Below the pieces are notes generated by a model, which was not told where the DNA came from, did not search any database, and saw only the letters and a program-made list of their open reading frames with translations. From Gammaproteobacteria bacterium (GTDB lineage: Bacteria > Pseudomonadota > Gammaproteobacteria > Competibacterales > Competibacteraceae), in the NCBI GenBank assembly GCA_024234995.1, contig JACKNF010000010.1, positions 1 through 64,000 on the forward strand: DNA of 64,000 nucleotides. The letters run 5' to 3'. The position numbers and the translations under genes are program-made. Every line of letters starts with the position of its first letter. Positions within the stretch are counted from its first letter, which is position 1. Positions 54,307 through 64,000 of this stretch are shown piece by piece.

Positions 54307-55269
54307 ATGAAATCAGAACAATTTTTCCTTGGATTTTTAGTAATGCTTGCTTTGAGTTCCATCACGGCAGCAGCTCGTGCTGAATGTTCATTTGGTCGCG
54401 ACACTTGTCTTCAAGGCTACGTTTGGCGCGATGCCTTCCCGGGCGATCATGTATGTGTAACCGTGACCACCCGCACTCAAACAGCGCATGACAATAGCCA
54501 AGCGGATGCCCGAAGAGAACCGGGAGGTGGGGCATCTAATCCAGATACTTGCCGCCAAGGTTATGTCTGGCGACAAGCACGCCCTGATGACCATGTGTGT
54601 GTGCCTGTAGCCACCCGCACTCAAACAGCGCATGACAATAGCCAAGCGGATGCCCGAAGAGATCCAAATTGTGCTAAGTGCCTAGCCGGGCGGGAAGTCG
54701 TCATTCCATCTGGGGACAAAACAAATCCAACAGTTGTACTTGATATTCAGTTGCCAAATGGACAGATTCTGAGCACGTCTTCTAGCCCATTTCCATCCAA
54801 AGTCACCGCGCCATCAGGCAGCACCGTCAAGTTAACCGCAAAAGCCAGCGACGACCAAGGGGTTAAGGATGTCCAGCTCTGGATCGGTACTGAGTCTTGT
54901 TCTTTCGATTCAGAAGGAAATGCAACGTGTGCCGGGCCAGGATTATTGGGGAAACCCACCGCAAGCAACCGAGATACCGGCTCGCCAGGCCAGAAAGGAT
55001 GTACTGAACGCCGGGTATCGCACGAGTTAATAGCCAGGAAGACTTCCTCGGTCAGCGTGAGTTACGAAGTGAGCACGCATGCCCTAAATTTCGGTGGTGG
55101 AGAAGTGCAACTCCCGCGAATTCTCGTTGAAGCACAACCATCTCCTCCACCGCGTCCGCCGCGCCCACCGCTTCCCCGATGTTCCAGCACCCAGAAATGC
55201 TGCGGAGTTGTAAATTCTGATGGGAGATGCGATGGACAATGTCAGCCAAGAAACAGCCACTGTCGATAG
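54307..55269 (+). CDS. Secreted protein with two Cys/Trp-rich repeats and Pro-rich tail
   Basis: A 320-residue protein with an AGGAGG ribosome site and a signal peptide (FFLGFLVMLALSSITAAARA). Two copies of a short domain follow (DTCLQGYVWRDAFPGDHVCV and DTCRQGYVWRQARPDDHVCV), each ending TRTQTAHDNSQADARR. This motif is scattered through secreted bacterial proteins of unknown function. The middle resembles an Ig-like or bacterial pre-peptidase domain (PSGSTVKLTAKASDDQGVKD). The tail has PSPPPRPPRPPLPR and a cysteine-rich end. Likely cell-surface or secreted. Its link to the neighbours is unclear. Confidence 0.7.
   Translation: MKSEQFFLGFLVMLALSSITAAARAECSFGRDTCLQGYVWRDAFPGDHVCVTVTTRTQTAHDNSQADARREPGGGASNPDTCRQGYVWRQARPDDHVCVPVATRTQTAHDNSQADARRDPNCAKCLAGREVVIPSGDKTNPTVVLDIQLPNGQILSTSSSPFPSKVTAPSGSTVKLTAKASDDQGVKDVQLWIGTESCSFDSEGNATCAGPGLLGKPTASNRDTGSPGQKGCTERRVSHELIARKTSSVSVSYEVSTHALNFGGGEVQLPRILVEAQPSPPPRPPRPPLPRCSSTQKCCGVVNSDGRCDGQCQPRNSHCR
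54467..54518 (+). repeat. 52-bp perfect direct repeat, copy 1 (copy 2 at 54611-54662)
   Basis: The sequence from CCACCCGCACTCAAACAGCG to GCCCGAAGAGA is identical in both positions, 144 bp apart, encoding TRTQTAHDNSQADARR twice. Identity at every third base means a recent duplication or gene conversion. Confidence 0.9.
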
Positions 55270-55446
55270 CGAATTCGGACCTCACAGAAAGCTTTCTCCT
55301 GCTTCTAAAATCCTCATGATCTCCTGCTCGAAGCCAATCAGGATGATATACGCCACTGTTATGGGATCGTTGGGCACTATAGAAGTCCGCTGTTCTTCGA
55401 CTAATGAAGAGTACTAGTAAGATAGGATTAAGGAGGAATAATAGAA

Positions 55447-56949
55447 ATGCCAAAGAATATATGCATCTTCTGCGATGGTACCTGGAATTCATCGGCTGAC
55501 GAGGCCTACGGTATACCGACTCCGACGAATGTTTATCGGCTTTACGAGGCATCTCAAGATCAGGCCGAGTCCGATGGAAAACAAATCACTTGGTATCAAC
55601 CCGGAGTGGGCGCACTCGGAGGTCCGTGGCGTCGAGCATGGGAAGGAGCAACGGGTACTGGGATTGGTGCGAACATTCGCCGCGCCTACACGGCCATCGC
55701 ATGGCATTATGAACCTAACGACAAAATATTCCTTTTTGGTTTTTCCCGAGGCGCGTTTACCGCAAGAAGCGTGGCTGGCATGATTCAGCGCGTGGGTATG
55801 ATCGAGAAACCTACCAAAAAGCTCGTCGCACAAGCCTATGCCAAATACCAGAAAAAAGAAGACACCAAACTCGGCAAGGACGTAAGCGTTCATTTCATTG
55901 GAGTTTGGGATACAGTCGGAGCGCTCGGATTCTCAATGTGGGGCTGGAGCTTTAACCTTCTTCGCTTCTTTCGGAACAGCTTTCACGAACTCTCCCCGAA
56001 TCAGGTTACCGACTTCGTTTATCACGGTTTAGCGATGGACGAAATACGCACGAGCTTCATGCCAACGCTATGGGAGGAGCCGCCTGAAACTCAAACCGGT
56101 CAGCGGCCCAAGGTCGAGCAAGTCTGGTTCCGTGGCGTTCACAGTGATGTGGGTGGGGGATACCCTGACCACGAACTCGCCGACATCACCCTGTCCTGGA
56201 TGATCGATCGTGCATGTGCGGCAGAACATGGCCTGTTAATCCGAAAGAACGCGCTCTCGACACTAAAGCCGGATCCCATGGGTAGGATTCACAATTCTTA
56301 CAAAGGCCCATTATGGGGAAACGTAGCCGGGTGGCCGAGATGGTTCCCACCCTTGAATCACTCACCTAGCGATCCGGATTCTGCAAGGATTGGCTATCTC
56401 CACAAGAGCATTTTCGAGCGACAAGATCAAATTCCACTCCAAGGTGGTACCGAACACCCTCTGAGGAAACTCTCTGAAGGTCAGGTTTTTAAATGCGACG
56501 TGAGAGCAGATCAGCTCTGGAACGCCACGAATCTCATCCTCGAATCGAGCGCCACCTATGAGTTCACCTCAGAGGGCTGGTGGCAGGATTTTGATGACAC
56601 CCCCGTGGATGCTGAAGGCCAAAGCCCAAAAACGGAGTCATGGATCAAGATGCTGGCCCGATTTGGCCGGCGTGCCCCGAAGAAGCCTTGGATGAAATTA
56701 GTTGGGTTCGTTAACTATCCTAGAGAGTGGCCATGGAAGGAACTGCCAATACACCAAGCTTTGAATTACTTAATCATAGAGGACCCACAGGAGCTTGTTG
56801 CAGAGCTCATTTCCATAGGCAATGGCATAAAGCCAAAGCCTTATACCCCGAAGCAAACGGGCTTGCTTTGGGTATTCGCTAACGATTGGTGGAAGTACTA
56901 CGACAACAACACCGGATCTGTGCTGCTCACTGTGAAGCGGATTAACTAG
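55447..56949 (+). CDS. DUF2235 alpha/beta hydrolase (Tle1-like)
   Basis: A 500-residue protein with a clear AAGGAGGAAT ribosome site. N-terminus NICIFCDGTWNSSAD, a hallmark of DUF2235, then nucleophile elbow FGFSRGAFTARSVAG (Ser100), IGVWDTVGALG (acid Asp) and FRGVHSDVGGGYPD (His). This is the catalytic set of type VI phospholipase effectors of the Tle1 family. No VgrG or PAAR gene is adjacent, so it may be an orphan cargo hydrolase. GC is lower than in the mycofactocin block. Confidence 0.85.
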   Translation: MPKNICIFCDGTWNSSADEAYGIPTPTNVYRLYEASQDQAESDGKQITWYQPGVGALGGPWRRAWEGATGTGIGANIRRAYTAIAWHYEPNDKIFLFGFSRGAFTARSVAGMIQRVGMIEKPTKKLVAQAYAKYQKKEDTKLGKDVSVHFIGVWDTVGALGFSMWGWSFNLLRFFRNSFHELSPNQVTDFVYHGLAMDEIRTSFMPTLWEEPPETQTGQRPKVEQVWFRGVHSDVGGGYPDHELADITLSWMIDRACAAEHGLLIRKNALSTLKPDPMGRIHNSYKGPLWGNVAGWPRWFPPLNHSPSDPDSARIGYLHKSIFERQDQIPLQGGTEHPLRKLSEGQVFKCDVRADQLWNATNLILESSATYEFTSEGWWQDFDDTPVDAEGQSPKTESWIKMLARFGRRAPKKPWMKLVGFVNYPREWPWKELPIHQALNYLIIEDPQELVAELISIGNGIKPKPYTPKQTGLLWVFANDWWKYYDNNTGSVLLTVKRIN

Positions 56950-57171
56950 AGGTCGAGTTTCGGATCATTAATAAGTCTTTTTTGAAAGCGCTTAGGTTTC
57001 ATCCGATCATATTCTTGCAACTTAGTGATCGGCGTGAAATACCGATTTACTTGTAATGATTCTGAAGCTCCAGGATGGAGTAATTCTTGGGGAAATAAAA
57101 AGCCTATAGCGCAACGGATAACGCCTATCTGCAATTGGACCAGCACTATACCAGGGCGTTATCTCAGAGTT
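56950..57171. other. Spacer with a 9-bp inverted repeat
   Basis: Gene-free sequence ending at the IS3 copy. GATAACGCC (57117-57125) is inverted as GGCGTTATC (57155-57163) around 29 bases. It vaguely recalls an integron attC site, but the core GTTRRRY is absent. Confidence 0.4.
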
Positions 57172-57210
57172 TGAACCGCCCCGGGAATTCCGGAGGCTGG
57201 TTGTTGTGAG

Positions 57211-58085
<875 letters not shown>

Positions 58086-58089
<4 letters not shown>

Positions 58090-58409
58090 CGCTTGAACGG
58101 GCGGTCGAACTCCGCCTGGGCAAAATAAGCCGACGCCTTGCGCAGAATCTCGTTGGCCTGGCGCAGTTCCCGCACCTCCTGCTCCAACGCCTTGATCCGC
58201 TCCCGTTCGGCGCTCGTGACCCCCACACGCTCCCCGCGGTCCTTCTCGGCTTGCCGTACCCAGCGCCGCAGGGTTTCCGCCGTACAGCCGATCTTAGTCG
58301 CGATTGAGCCAATGGCCGCCCATTGCGATTCATGCTCGCCTTGGTGCTCCCGCACCATGCGAACCGCCCGCTCCCTTATTTCCGGTGAAAAGTTTGCTGA
58401 TGTCTTCAT
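58086..58409 (-). CDS. IS3 OrfA (HTH transposase subunit), copy 2
   Basis: A 107-residue protein identical in translation to OrfA of copy 1 ([19 protein letters not shown]... [17 protein letters not shown]). It is intact and overlaps OrfB by 4 bases. Confidence 0.9.
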
Positions 58410-58459
58410 AGCTCCATACTCTCAAATGTTGGAGCCTCCGGGAAAGTCGGGGCGGTTCA

Positions 58460-59108
58460 ATGTTTAACTTTGGTTAGGCGGTGTTCAATGCCGTTTTCCA
58501 TGCAAACCCGGTTGAAGATATGCGCCCACGCCCATTTATCGGTCTTGCGGTTCGTAAACTGGATGCCGTTATCGGTCAGGATGTGCGTGAGTTTATAGGG
58601 AACAGCGGCAATCAGGTTGCGCAGGAATTCAGCCGCAATCATCTTCGTCTGGCGCTCGTGCAGTTCGACGTAAGCAAACTTTGAGATCCGGTCGATGGCA
58701 ACGAACAGATAGAGCTTGCCTTCTTCCGTGCGGACTTCGGCAATGTCGATATGAAAGTATCCGATCGGATATTTTTTGAACTTTTTCTTTTGCGGTTTAT
58801 CGCCCTCAACCTCCGGCAAACGGCTGATCCCGTGGCGCTGATAGCAGCGATGCAGGGCAGAGCGTGATAAATGCGGGATCGTGGCCTGCAAGGCATACAG
58901 ACAATCATCCAGAGGTAAGAGCGTATATTTGCGAAAGGCTACGCAAGCCGCTTCTTCCTCCGGTGACAAGACCGTAGATCGGGGTTGTTTAGGACCCATC
59001 GGTGCATCATGAACAAAATCCCGCTTGCGCCACTTGGATACAGTCTTGTGGTTGACACCGTACCTCTCCGATAACGCCTTCAGGCTCTCTTGACTATTTT
59101 GTATTGCT
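58460..59108 (-). pseudogene. IS481-family transposase fragment between two IS3 copies
   Basis: An open minus-strand frame of about 210 residues. The upstream end (SQESLKALSERYGVNHKTVSKW) is an HTH, followed by RSALHRCYQRHGISRLP, YPIGYFHIDIAEV (first catalytic D), LYLFVAIDRISKFAYV and LTDNGIQF (second D). It stops at MENGIEHRLTKVKH where the IS3 copy begins, so the final catalytic Glu region is lost. The start codon and 5' end are cut by the IS3 copy on the other side. It is inactive. Confidence 0.85.
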
Positions 59109-60400
59109 TGAACCGCCCCGACTTTCCCGGAGGCTCCAACATTTGAGAGTATGGAGCTATGAAGACATCAGCAAACTTTTCACCGGAAATAAGGGAGCGG
59201 GCGGTTCGCATGGTGCGGAGCACCAAGAGCATGAATCGCAATGGGCGGCCATTGGCTCAATCGCGACTAAGATCGGCTGTACGGCGGAAACCCTGCGGCG
59301 CTGGGTACGGCAAGCCGAGAAGGACCGCGGGAGCGTGGGGGTCACGAGCGCCGAACGGAGCGGATCAAGGCGTTGGAGCAGGAGGTGGGAACCGCGCCAG
59401 GCCAACGAGATTCTGCGCAAGGCGTCGGCTTATTTGCCCAGGCGGAGTTCGACCGCCCGTTCAAGCGATGAAGGCGTTCATCGACCAACACCGCGATGTC
59501 TATGGGTCGAACCGATCTGCAAGGTGCTGCCGATTGCTCCATCGACGTATTATCTGCATGCCGCCCGGAGGCCGATCCTGCGCAGAGGTCGGCCCGAACC
59601 CAGCGTGATGAGCGTCAGTGAGGAAATCCGGCGGGTCTGGAGGGAGAACTTGCAGGTTCACGGCGCCGACAAGGTCTGGCGGCAATTGCGGCGCGAAGGT
59701 GTGGAGGTGGCGCGCTGCACGGTGGAACGACTGATGCAACGACTCGGCCTGCAAGGCGTGCGGCGCGGCAAGCCGGTCAAAACCACGGTCAGCGACCGGA
59801 AACCCCTGTCCGGAGGATCGGGTCAACCGCCAGTTCACGGCGGAGCGTCCGAATGCGCTGTGGGTATCCGATTTCACGTATGTGTCTACGGCACAGGGGT
59901 TCATCTATGTCGCCTTCATCATCGACGTATTTGCCCGATATATCGTTGGCTGGAAGGTATCCCGTTCTGCCCGCACCGATTTCGTGCGGATGCACTGGAG
60001 CAGGCTCTACACGCGCGCCAGCCGTTTAGCCGGAGCGGCTTGATCCACCATAGCGATCGAGGAGTGCAATACGTGTCGATCCGCTACACCGGGCGCCTGG
60101 TTGAGGCGGGCATCGAACCCTCGGTAGGCAGCGTAGGCGACTCGTACGACAATGCCCTTGCCGAAACCATCAACGGCTGTCAAGGCCGAAGTGATCCATC
60201 GGCAATCCTGGGCCAACCTGGAGGCGGTGGAATGGGCCACCCTCACCTGGGTGGACTGGTTCAACCATCGCAGGTTGCTGGAGTCCATTGGCTACATCCC
60301 GCCCGCCGAGGCCGAAGCAGCCCACTATCGCCGACTCACCGAGTCCGCCAGGGCAGCGTGACTCACAACAACCAGCCTCCGGAATTCCCGGGGCGGTTCA
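59109..60400 (+). mobile_element. IS3-family insertion sequence, copy 3 (inverted)
   Basis: About 1.29 kb in opposite orientation to copies 1 and 2, bounded by TGAACCGCCCCGACTTTCCC at the left and the inverse of TGAACCGCCCCGGGAATTCC at the right. OrfA and OrfB are both broken by single-base changes. Its right edge abuts the C-terminal part of an IS4 transposase. Confidence 0.9.
59159..60361 (+). pseudogene. IS3 OrfA/OrfB, copy 3, frame-shifted
   Basis: OrfA starts normally ([19 protein letters not shown]) but shifts after about 20 codons. One long frame then runs through pieces of OrfA and OrfB by chance ([71 protein letters not shown]). WVSDFTYV is out of frame. It is a mosaic produced by indels and is not expected to encode a working transposase. 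Confidence 0.8.
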
Positions 60401-60975
60401 GTTACGATTGAAAGGCAATCTCAATGTAGATCCAGGGTTTGGAGACATGACCACGACCGGGGTGCTCGCCGCAGGCAAACCGAGCGCCATCTGCCCAATG
60501 TGCGGTTATTCAATCAGGGTCGCGACGAATCTGGCGATTTGGCATGAGGGGGTCCACCCGGAACCCTGGATCATCGCCATGAATGACCGCCAAATCGGGC
60601 GACCGTGCGGGATTACGCGAGTCGCTGGGGCATTGAGCTGATGTTCTCCGACTTCAAAAGCCGCGGTTTTCAATTAGAAGACACGCAGTTACAGGCCGCT
60701 GACCGGCTCTGATCGGTTGCTGCTGATCATGGCCTTGGCCATGTACTGGTGCGTGCGCGTCGGTCAAGAGGAGGCCCGCGATCACCCCACGCCCCTGGAA
60801 AAAAGACGCAAGAACAGACCGATCCTCACCATTGGACCTTTCGAAAACTCGCCCGTAGCGCCGTTTCCTGGTTCACCCGGGGTCTGCGTGCGCTCCACCG
60901 GAAGCTACAAATGCAACAACCGTTACCTTCCTTCTATCGGGTTTGCCCCGTGATGAGAAACTGATAGGTGGTAAG
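60401..60975 (+). mobile_element. Right part of an IS4-family element with transposase C-terminus
   Basis: The sequence starts at RLKGNLNVDPGFGDMTTTGV and continues with several slips through TNLAIWHEG, PEPWIIAMND, MFSDFKSRGFQLEDTQLQAAD and LLIMALAMYWCVRVGQEEARD to a stop at 60964. These are the C-terminal half of an IS4 DDE transposase, including the Glu-containing YREK-like region. The terminal repeat AACTGATAGGTGGTAAG (60959-60975) is the exact inverse of that at 25036-25052. Confidence 0.75.
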
Positions 60976-61161
60976 GGCATCCACCCATGTGCCTGAAGCA
61001 AACGCTGGCCCTGAGGTAGAATTCCGTTTTTTCCTGCTATGGAGGGCCTCTTCATGGGTTGAAGTCCTTGAAATAAGGAAGTCATCCCGCGCGCCGTATG
61101 GCTCGCCGCTGAACAGGAGGCCTGCCCCTATCATGACACCCCATTGCCCCAGGAGGCTCTC

Positions 61162-61605
61162 GTGCCCGGCCGCATCGAACTCACCGTAAAATTTTCTGAA
61201 TGGCCCTCACCGCTTCAAGTCCAGGGCGGAATGAAAATTGGCATTCAAACCGATGCAGGCATCGTCACTGCAATCCTGCCGCTAAAGACCTGGCGTAAAT
61301 TGGAACAGAAGACCCAAGGCTCAACAGCCTGGGTAGTCACCTTAAATGGATCGCTGGAGCGGTTCACCAACGGGGAAATCGTTCTCAAACATCCGGCTGT
61401 GCAGTTCTTCGAGAAAAAAATCAAACCTGAAGCTGAAGCCCCGGCAGATACCTCGGCAGAGAAGCCGAAGGCACCCGCCGCGAGCGGGCCTATTGCCAAA
61501 ACGGCGCAAGAGTCATCCCCAGCCTCGAAGACACCGGATGCACCTGCCGCATCCCCGGCTTATCCCGCGCCAAGCCTGAACCCGCGTGGTGCAGCAAAAA
61601 CATAA
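61162..61605 (+). CDS. FinO/ProQ-associated C-terminal-type small protein
   Basis: About 147 residues from a GTG at 61162 with AGGAGG upstream; a TTG at 61144 would add six residues. The first 85 residues (GRIELTVKFSEWPSPLQVQGGMKIGIQ; TAILPLKTWRKLEQ; WVVTLNGSLERFTNGEIVLKHPAVQFFEKK) resemble the module that accompanies FinO-like RNA-binding proteins on plasmids. The ProQ/FinO helical domain itself is absent. The tail is Ala/Pro/Lys-rich and disordered. A plasmid or conjugation-control role is possible but uncertain. Confidence 0.5.
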   Translation: MPGRIELTVKFSEWPSPLQVQGGMKIGIQTDAGIVTAILPLKTWRKLEQKTQGSTAWVVTLNGSLERFTNGEIVLKHPAVQFFEKKIKPEAEAPADTSAEKPKAPAASGPIAKTAQESSPASKTPDAPAASPAYPAPSLNPRGAAKT

Positions 61606-61904
61606 GAGACCGTCAATCAGGTCTGCGAACCGATATCCAGTGGACGGTCATCGGCCAGTCAGGTCTCCGCGCAACTGGCGTGGCATTGCCGGTGGTGAAT
61701 CGGACGTGACATTCACCGGCCCGTCTAGGATCGGAACCGGCCTGCTGAAAACGGGCATCGGCGTTGCTGGCCATAAGCCCGCACGCTGGCCGGTCCGGCT
61801 TGCCGTTTGGGGACGTGATCGGCATTGTCAACTTGTCGAAAGGAAGTCGTTTTTTTCCGCGATGTGAGGCAATGCGGAAGCTCAACCTGCCATCCGGGCA
61901 CACG

Positions 61905-62291
61905 TCACCTGTTGCCAGGAGTCAAACGCCTGGGCGCGAGCGGCACGATACTCGACAGCGGCCATCCGATGCCGGCGGGGGCGAAACAGATTGTTAATGG
62001 GGCCATGGGCGGAGAGAAAGCGCTGGGCATGGCCCGGGGACTTGAAACGACGCATTTGCCGTTCCCGCTGTCGGGTCGGCCCCACATATGCACGTAAATT
62101 CCGCCGTCTCTGTAATACAAATGTACGCGAGTGATATGATTCGTATTTTTATCCTGGTTGGTCCAGCCATCGTAGAACCAAGCGTACTTTTCCAGCTGTT
62201 CAATAGTCTGCTTTGGCCTTTCTTCTTCTCCACAGCCGGTAAGATCTGCCACTAAGATCAGTAAGATTCCTAACCGCAAGTACTGACGCAT
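61905..62291 (-). CDS. Putative lipoprotein
   Basis: A 128-residue frame with a lipoprotein signal (LGILLILVADLTGC; lipobox L-T-G-C, Cys near residue 20). The mature start is EEERPKQTIEQLEKYAWFYDGWT. Residues 40-75 (HITRVHLYYRDGGIYVHMWG) look like a beta-strand-rich domain. The last 50 residues are Pro/Ser-rich and may be out of frame. It is divergent from the exonuclease gene. Function unknown. Confidence 0.5.
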   Translation of the reverse strand: MRQYLRLGILLILVADLTGCGEEERPKQTIEQLEKYAWFYDGWTNQDKNTNHITRVHLYYRDGGIYVHMWGRPDSGNGKCVVSSPRAMPSAFSPPMAPLTICFAPAGIGWPLSSIVPLAPRRLTPGNR

Positions 62292-62359
62292 CGTGTTGTC
62301 CTCTTCTTGTTCACTATGTGGCTACGATCCGGATGATTCATCACTCTGGAATAACCCCC

Positions 62360-62754
62360 ATGACGGATTTGTCCACCGCGCCAAAGGCCCGGTGTCTTTG
62401 TATCGATATTGAAACAGCGCGTTCGGATCGGATGATCCTGCGTGAGCTTGGCGTCTACCGGCCAGACCTCGATGTCCGTGCGCGTATCAACGGCAAGGCG
62501 GAGGATTTTGCCGCGAGGCTCGACCAGCTGACCGAAGGGGCTGCCTTCGTGCTCGGTCATAATGTGGTTGCATTTGACCAGCCAGCGCTCGCTGCCCTGC
62601 ATCCCGGACTCGCCTTGCACCGCCTCCCGCTGATCGACACGCTGGAACTTTCACCCATCGCCTTTCCGCAGAACCCGTATCACCACCTGATCAAAGACTA
62701 TAAGCTCTGCACCACCACACGCAACGATCCGGTGCGCGATGCGGAGATAGCCTA
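62360..62754 (+). pseudogene. DEDD-type 3'-5' exonuclease domain (front of a RecQ-like protein), split by an IS
   Basis: Starts at the ATG at 62360 (MTDLSTAPKARCLCIDIETAR). Exonuclease motifs: I, DIET (D-x-E); II, LGHNVVAFDQPAL (H-N-x3-F-D); III near NDPVRDAEIA. At 62755 the IS630 element begins, so the frame ends in element sequence (YCFN, stop at 62767). Joining the two flanks across the element (62752 to 63981) restores the frame as DAEIAYALFIEE, running to the edge of the window. The layout resembles the exonuclease-fused RecQ helicases. The split gene may be non-functional. Confidence 0.7.
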
Positions 62755-63979
62755 TTGCTTTAACTGATCTAATTTGACTTTGCAGAGCTGATCCGTTTTG
62801 CTGTAGGGAACTGTGAACGGAGGAGCCTGCCCATGCCATTGCCCAAATATGTGGTTCGCCTGACGGATGAAGAGCGCGCCGAGCTGGAAGACCTAATCCG
62901 CACCGGGAAACGGGCGGCATCGGTGTTGATCCACGCCCGCATTTTACTCAAGGCCGATGCTGGGGCGAACGGGCCGGGCTGGGATGACGATCGGATTGCC
63001 GAAGCGGTGGAATGAGGTGCTTCCACGGTGTACCGAGTGCGTCAAGCCTTTGTCGATGAGGGACTGGCGGCGGCGCTGTACCGCAAGAAACCGACGGGCC
63101 GATGCTATCGGAAGCTGGATGGTGCCCAGGAGGCGCAGTTGATCACGCTGGCGTGCAGTACACCTCCGGCTGGGCGGACGGGCTGGACCTTGCGATTGCT
63201 GGCCGATCGGTTGGTCGAGTTGGAGGTGGTGGACGCAATTAGCCCGGAATGCGTGCGCATGACGCTCAAAAAAACGAACTCAAGCCGTGGCTCCGGAAGC
63301 AATGGGTGATCCCGCCCCCGGCCAATGCCGAATTTGTCTGCGCGATGGAGGACGTCCTGGAAGTGTACACCCGGCCCTACGATCCGGCCCGGCCGGTGGT
63401 CTGCTTGGATGAACTGAACAAGCAACTGGTAGCCGAGATCCAGACCCCGTTGCCGGTCGAATCCGGCCAACCGGCCCGCTTCGATTTCCAATACGAACGG
63501 TGTGGCACCGCGAACCTGTTCATGACCAGCGAACCCTTGGTCGGGCAACGCGCTATCACCGTCACTGCGCAACGGACAGCCGTCGACTTTGCCCAGGTGG
63601 GCCCGTGATCTACTGGAAGTTCGCTACCCCATGCCGAAAAAGTGGTCTTGGTGATGGATAACCTCAACACCCACAAACCCGCCGCCCTGTATCACGCCTT
63701 TGAACCGGCGGTCGCGCGCGCGCTGATCAACCGCCTGGAGATTCATCACACCCCCAAGCATGGCAGTTGGTTGAATATGGCCGAGATCGAACTGAGCGTC
63801 CTGAGCCGGCAATGTCTCGATCGACGCATCGCCCATCTTGACACCCTGACTCAGGAGGTGGCGGCCTGGGAGCAGGCGCGCAACGCGAACACCCAAGCGG
63901 TGAATTGGCGCTTTACCACTCCCGATGCCCGCATCAAACTCAAACGCCTCTATCCGTCAATTCAGAACAGTTGAAGCAC
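62755..63979 (+). mobile_element. IS630-family element with TA target duplication
   Basis: 1,225 bp. Left end TTGCTTTAACTGATCTAATT and right end (inverse) GTGCTTCAACTGTTCTGAAT match at most positions. TA flanks both sides (62753-62754 and 63980-63981), the IS630/Tc1 signature. It contains one transposase gene with stops and slips. Confidence 0.85.
62833..63974 (+). pseudogene. IS630 transposase, broken
   Basis: HTH part: MPLPKYVVRLTDEERAELED, then a TGA at 63013 in place of a sense codon (expected EAVEVGASTVYRVRQ). After TLKK the frame shifts at CTCAAAAAAACG, a run of seven A where some IS630 members use programmed frameshifting. The second part carries CLDELNKQL (first catalytic D) and later [13 protein letters not shown] (second D) and [17 protein letters not shown] (E). 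Around 63,600 a short out-of-frame stretch ([11 protein letters not shown]) bears an apparent stop. Three small repairs would give a standard transposase of about 360 residues. Confidence 0.8.
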
Positions 63980-64000
63980 TATGCGCTCTTCATCGAAGAG

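Noticed and set aside
55220..55417. A 65-codon frame between the secreted repeat protein and the DUF2235 gene
   Set aside because: It overlaps the end of the secreted protein and has no ribosome site or family.
57117..57163. Possible integron attC site (GATAACGCC...GGCGTTATC)
   Set aside because: The right core reads GTTATCT instead of GTTRRRY, there is no integrase gene and no cassette array.
59104..60411. A 435-codon plus-strand frame read as one long transposase
   Set aside because: It joins OrfA and OrfB pieces in wrong frames through single-base indels; copies 1 and 2 show the true organisation.

Overview
The window is GC-rich, densely coded proteobacterial DNA, most likely from a gammaproteobacterium. 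That placement is inferred from gene style and mobile-element content; there is no rRNA or tRNA gene to fix it. It falls into three blocks. (1) Bases 1 to about 25,030 carry a ParB-type gene, a ParB tail remnant, a nucleotidyltransferase and a sigma-54 activator of the AcoR type. These are followed by one long minus-strand array (24,685 down to 4,803) that is a complete-looking mycofactocin locus. The precursor gene mftA ends in the diagnostic IDGMCGVY. Around it are mftB, mftC, mftE, mftF and a likely mftM, a mycofactocin-type SDR, a FixABCX electron-transfer set, two FadH/OYE flavoenzymes, a DUF4242 protein, a DUF779 protein with an aldehyde dehydrogenase, a MoxR/VWA pair, and at the head of the array an NDMA-dependent methanol dehydrogenase-type alcohol dehydrogenase. 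The layout reads as an alcohol to aldehyde to acid oxidation module: mycofactocin accepts the electrons, FixABCX passes them on, and the sigma-54 activator switches the array on from a -24/-12 promoter near 24,865.

(2) Bases 25,036 to 60,975 form a mobile accessory island. The two outer ends are the left and right parts of one IS4-family element, with a perfect 17-bp terminal inverted repeat at 25,036-25,052 and 60,959-60,975. Just inside lie inverted copies of one IS3-family element. Within are IS relics (IS630, IS701-like, IS481), a CopG/MazF toxin-antitoxin pair, zinc-ribbon relics, and then four co-directional genes for exported proteins: a GH14 beta-amylase fused to a GH13 enzyme, a 28-repeat WD40 protein, a 21-repeat WD40 protein, and a 3,115-residue RHS protein with an AT-rich, deaminase-like C-terminal tip. 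They are followed by a small membrane protein, a SIR2 plus degenerate trypsin-like protein, a secreted repeat protein and a DUF2235 (Tle1-like) hydrolase.

(3) Bases 60,976 to 64,000 carry a FinO-associated-type small protein, a lipoprotein, and a DEDD exonuclease gene (probably the front of a RecQ-type helicase). An IS630-family element has split that gene with a clean TA duplication.

Single-base deletions at short homopolymers break mftC, the moxR gene and the IS copies, while very long genes nearby stay open. The breaks may therefore be sequence errors rather than gene decay. No rRNA, tRNA or CRISPR array was recognised.
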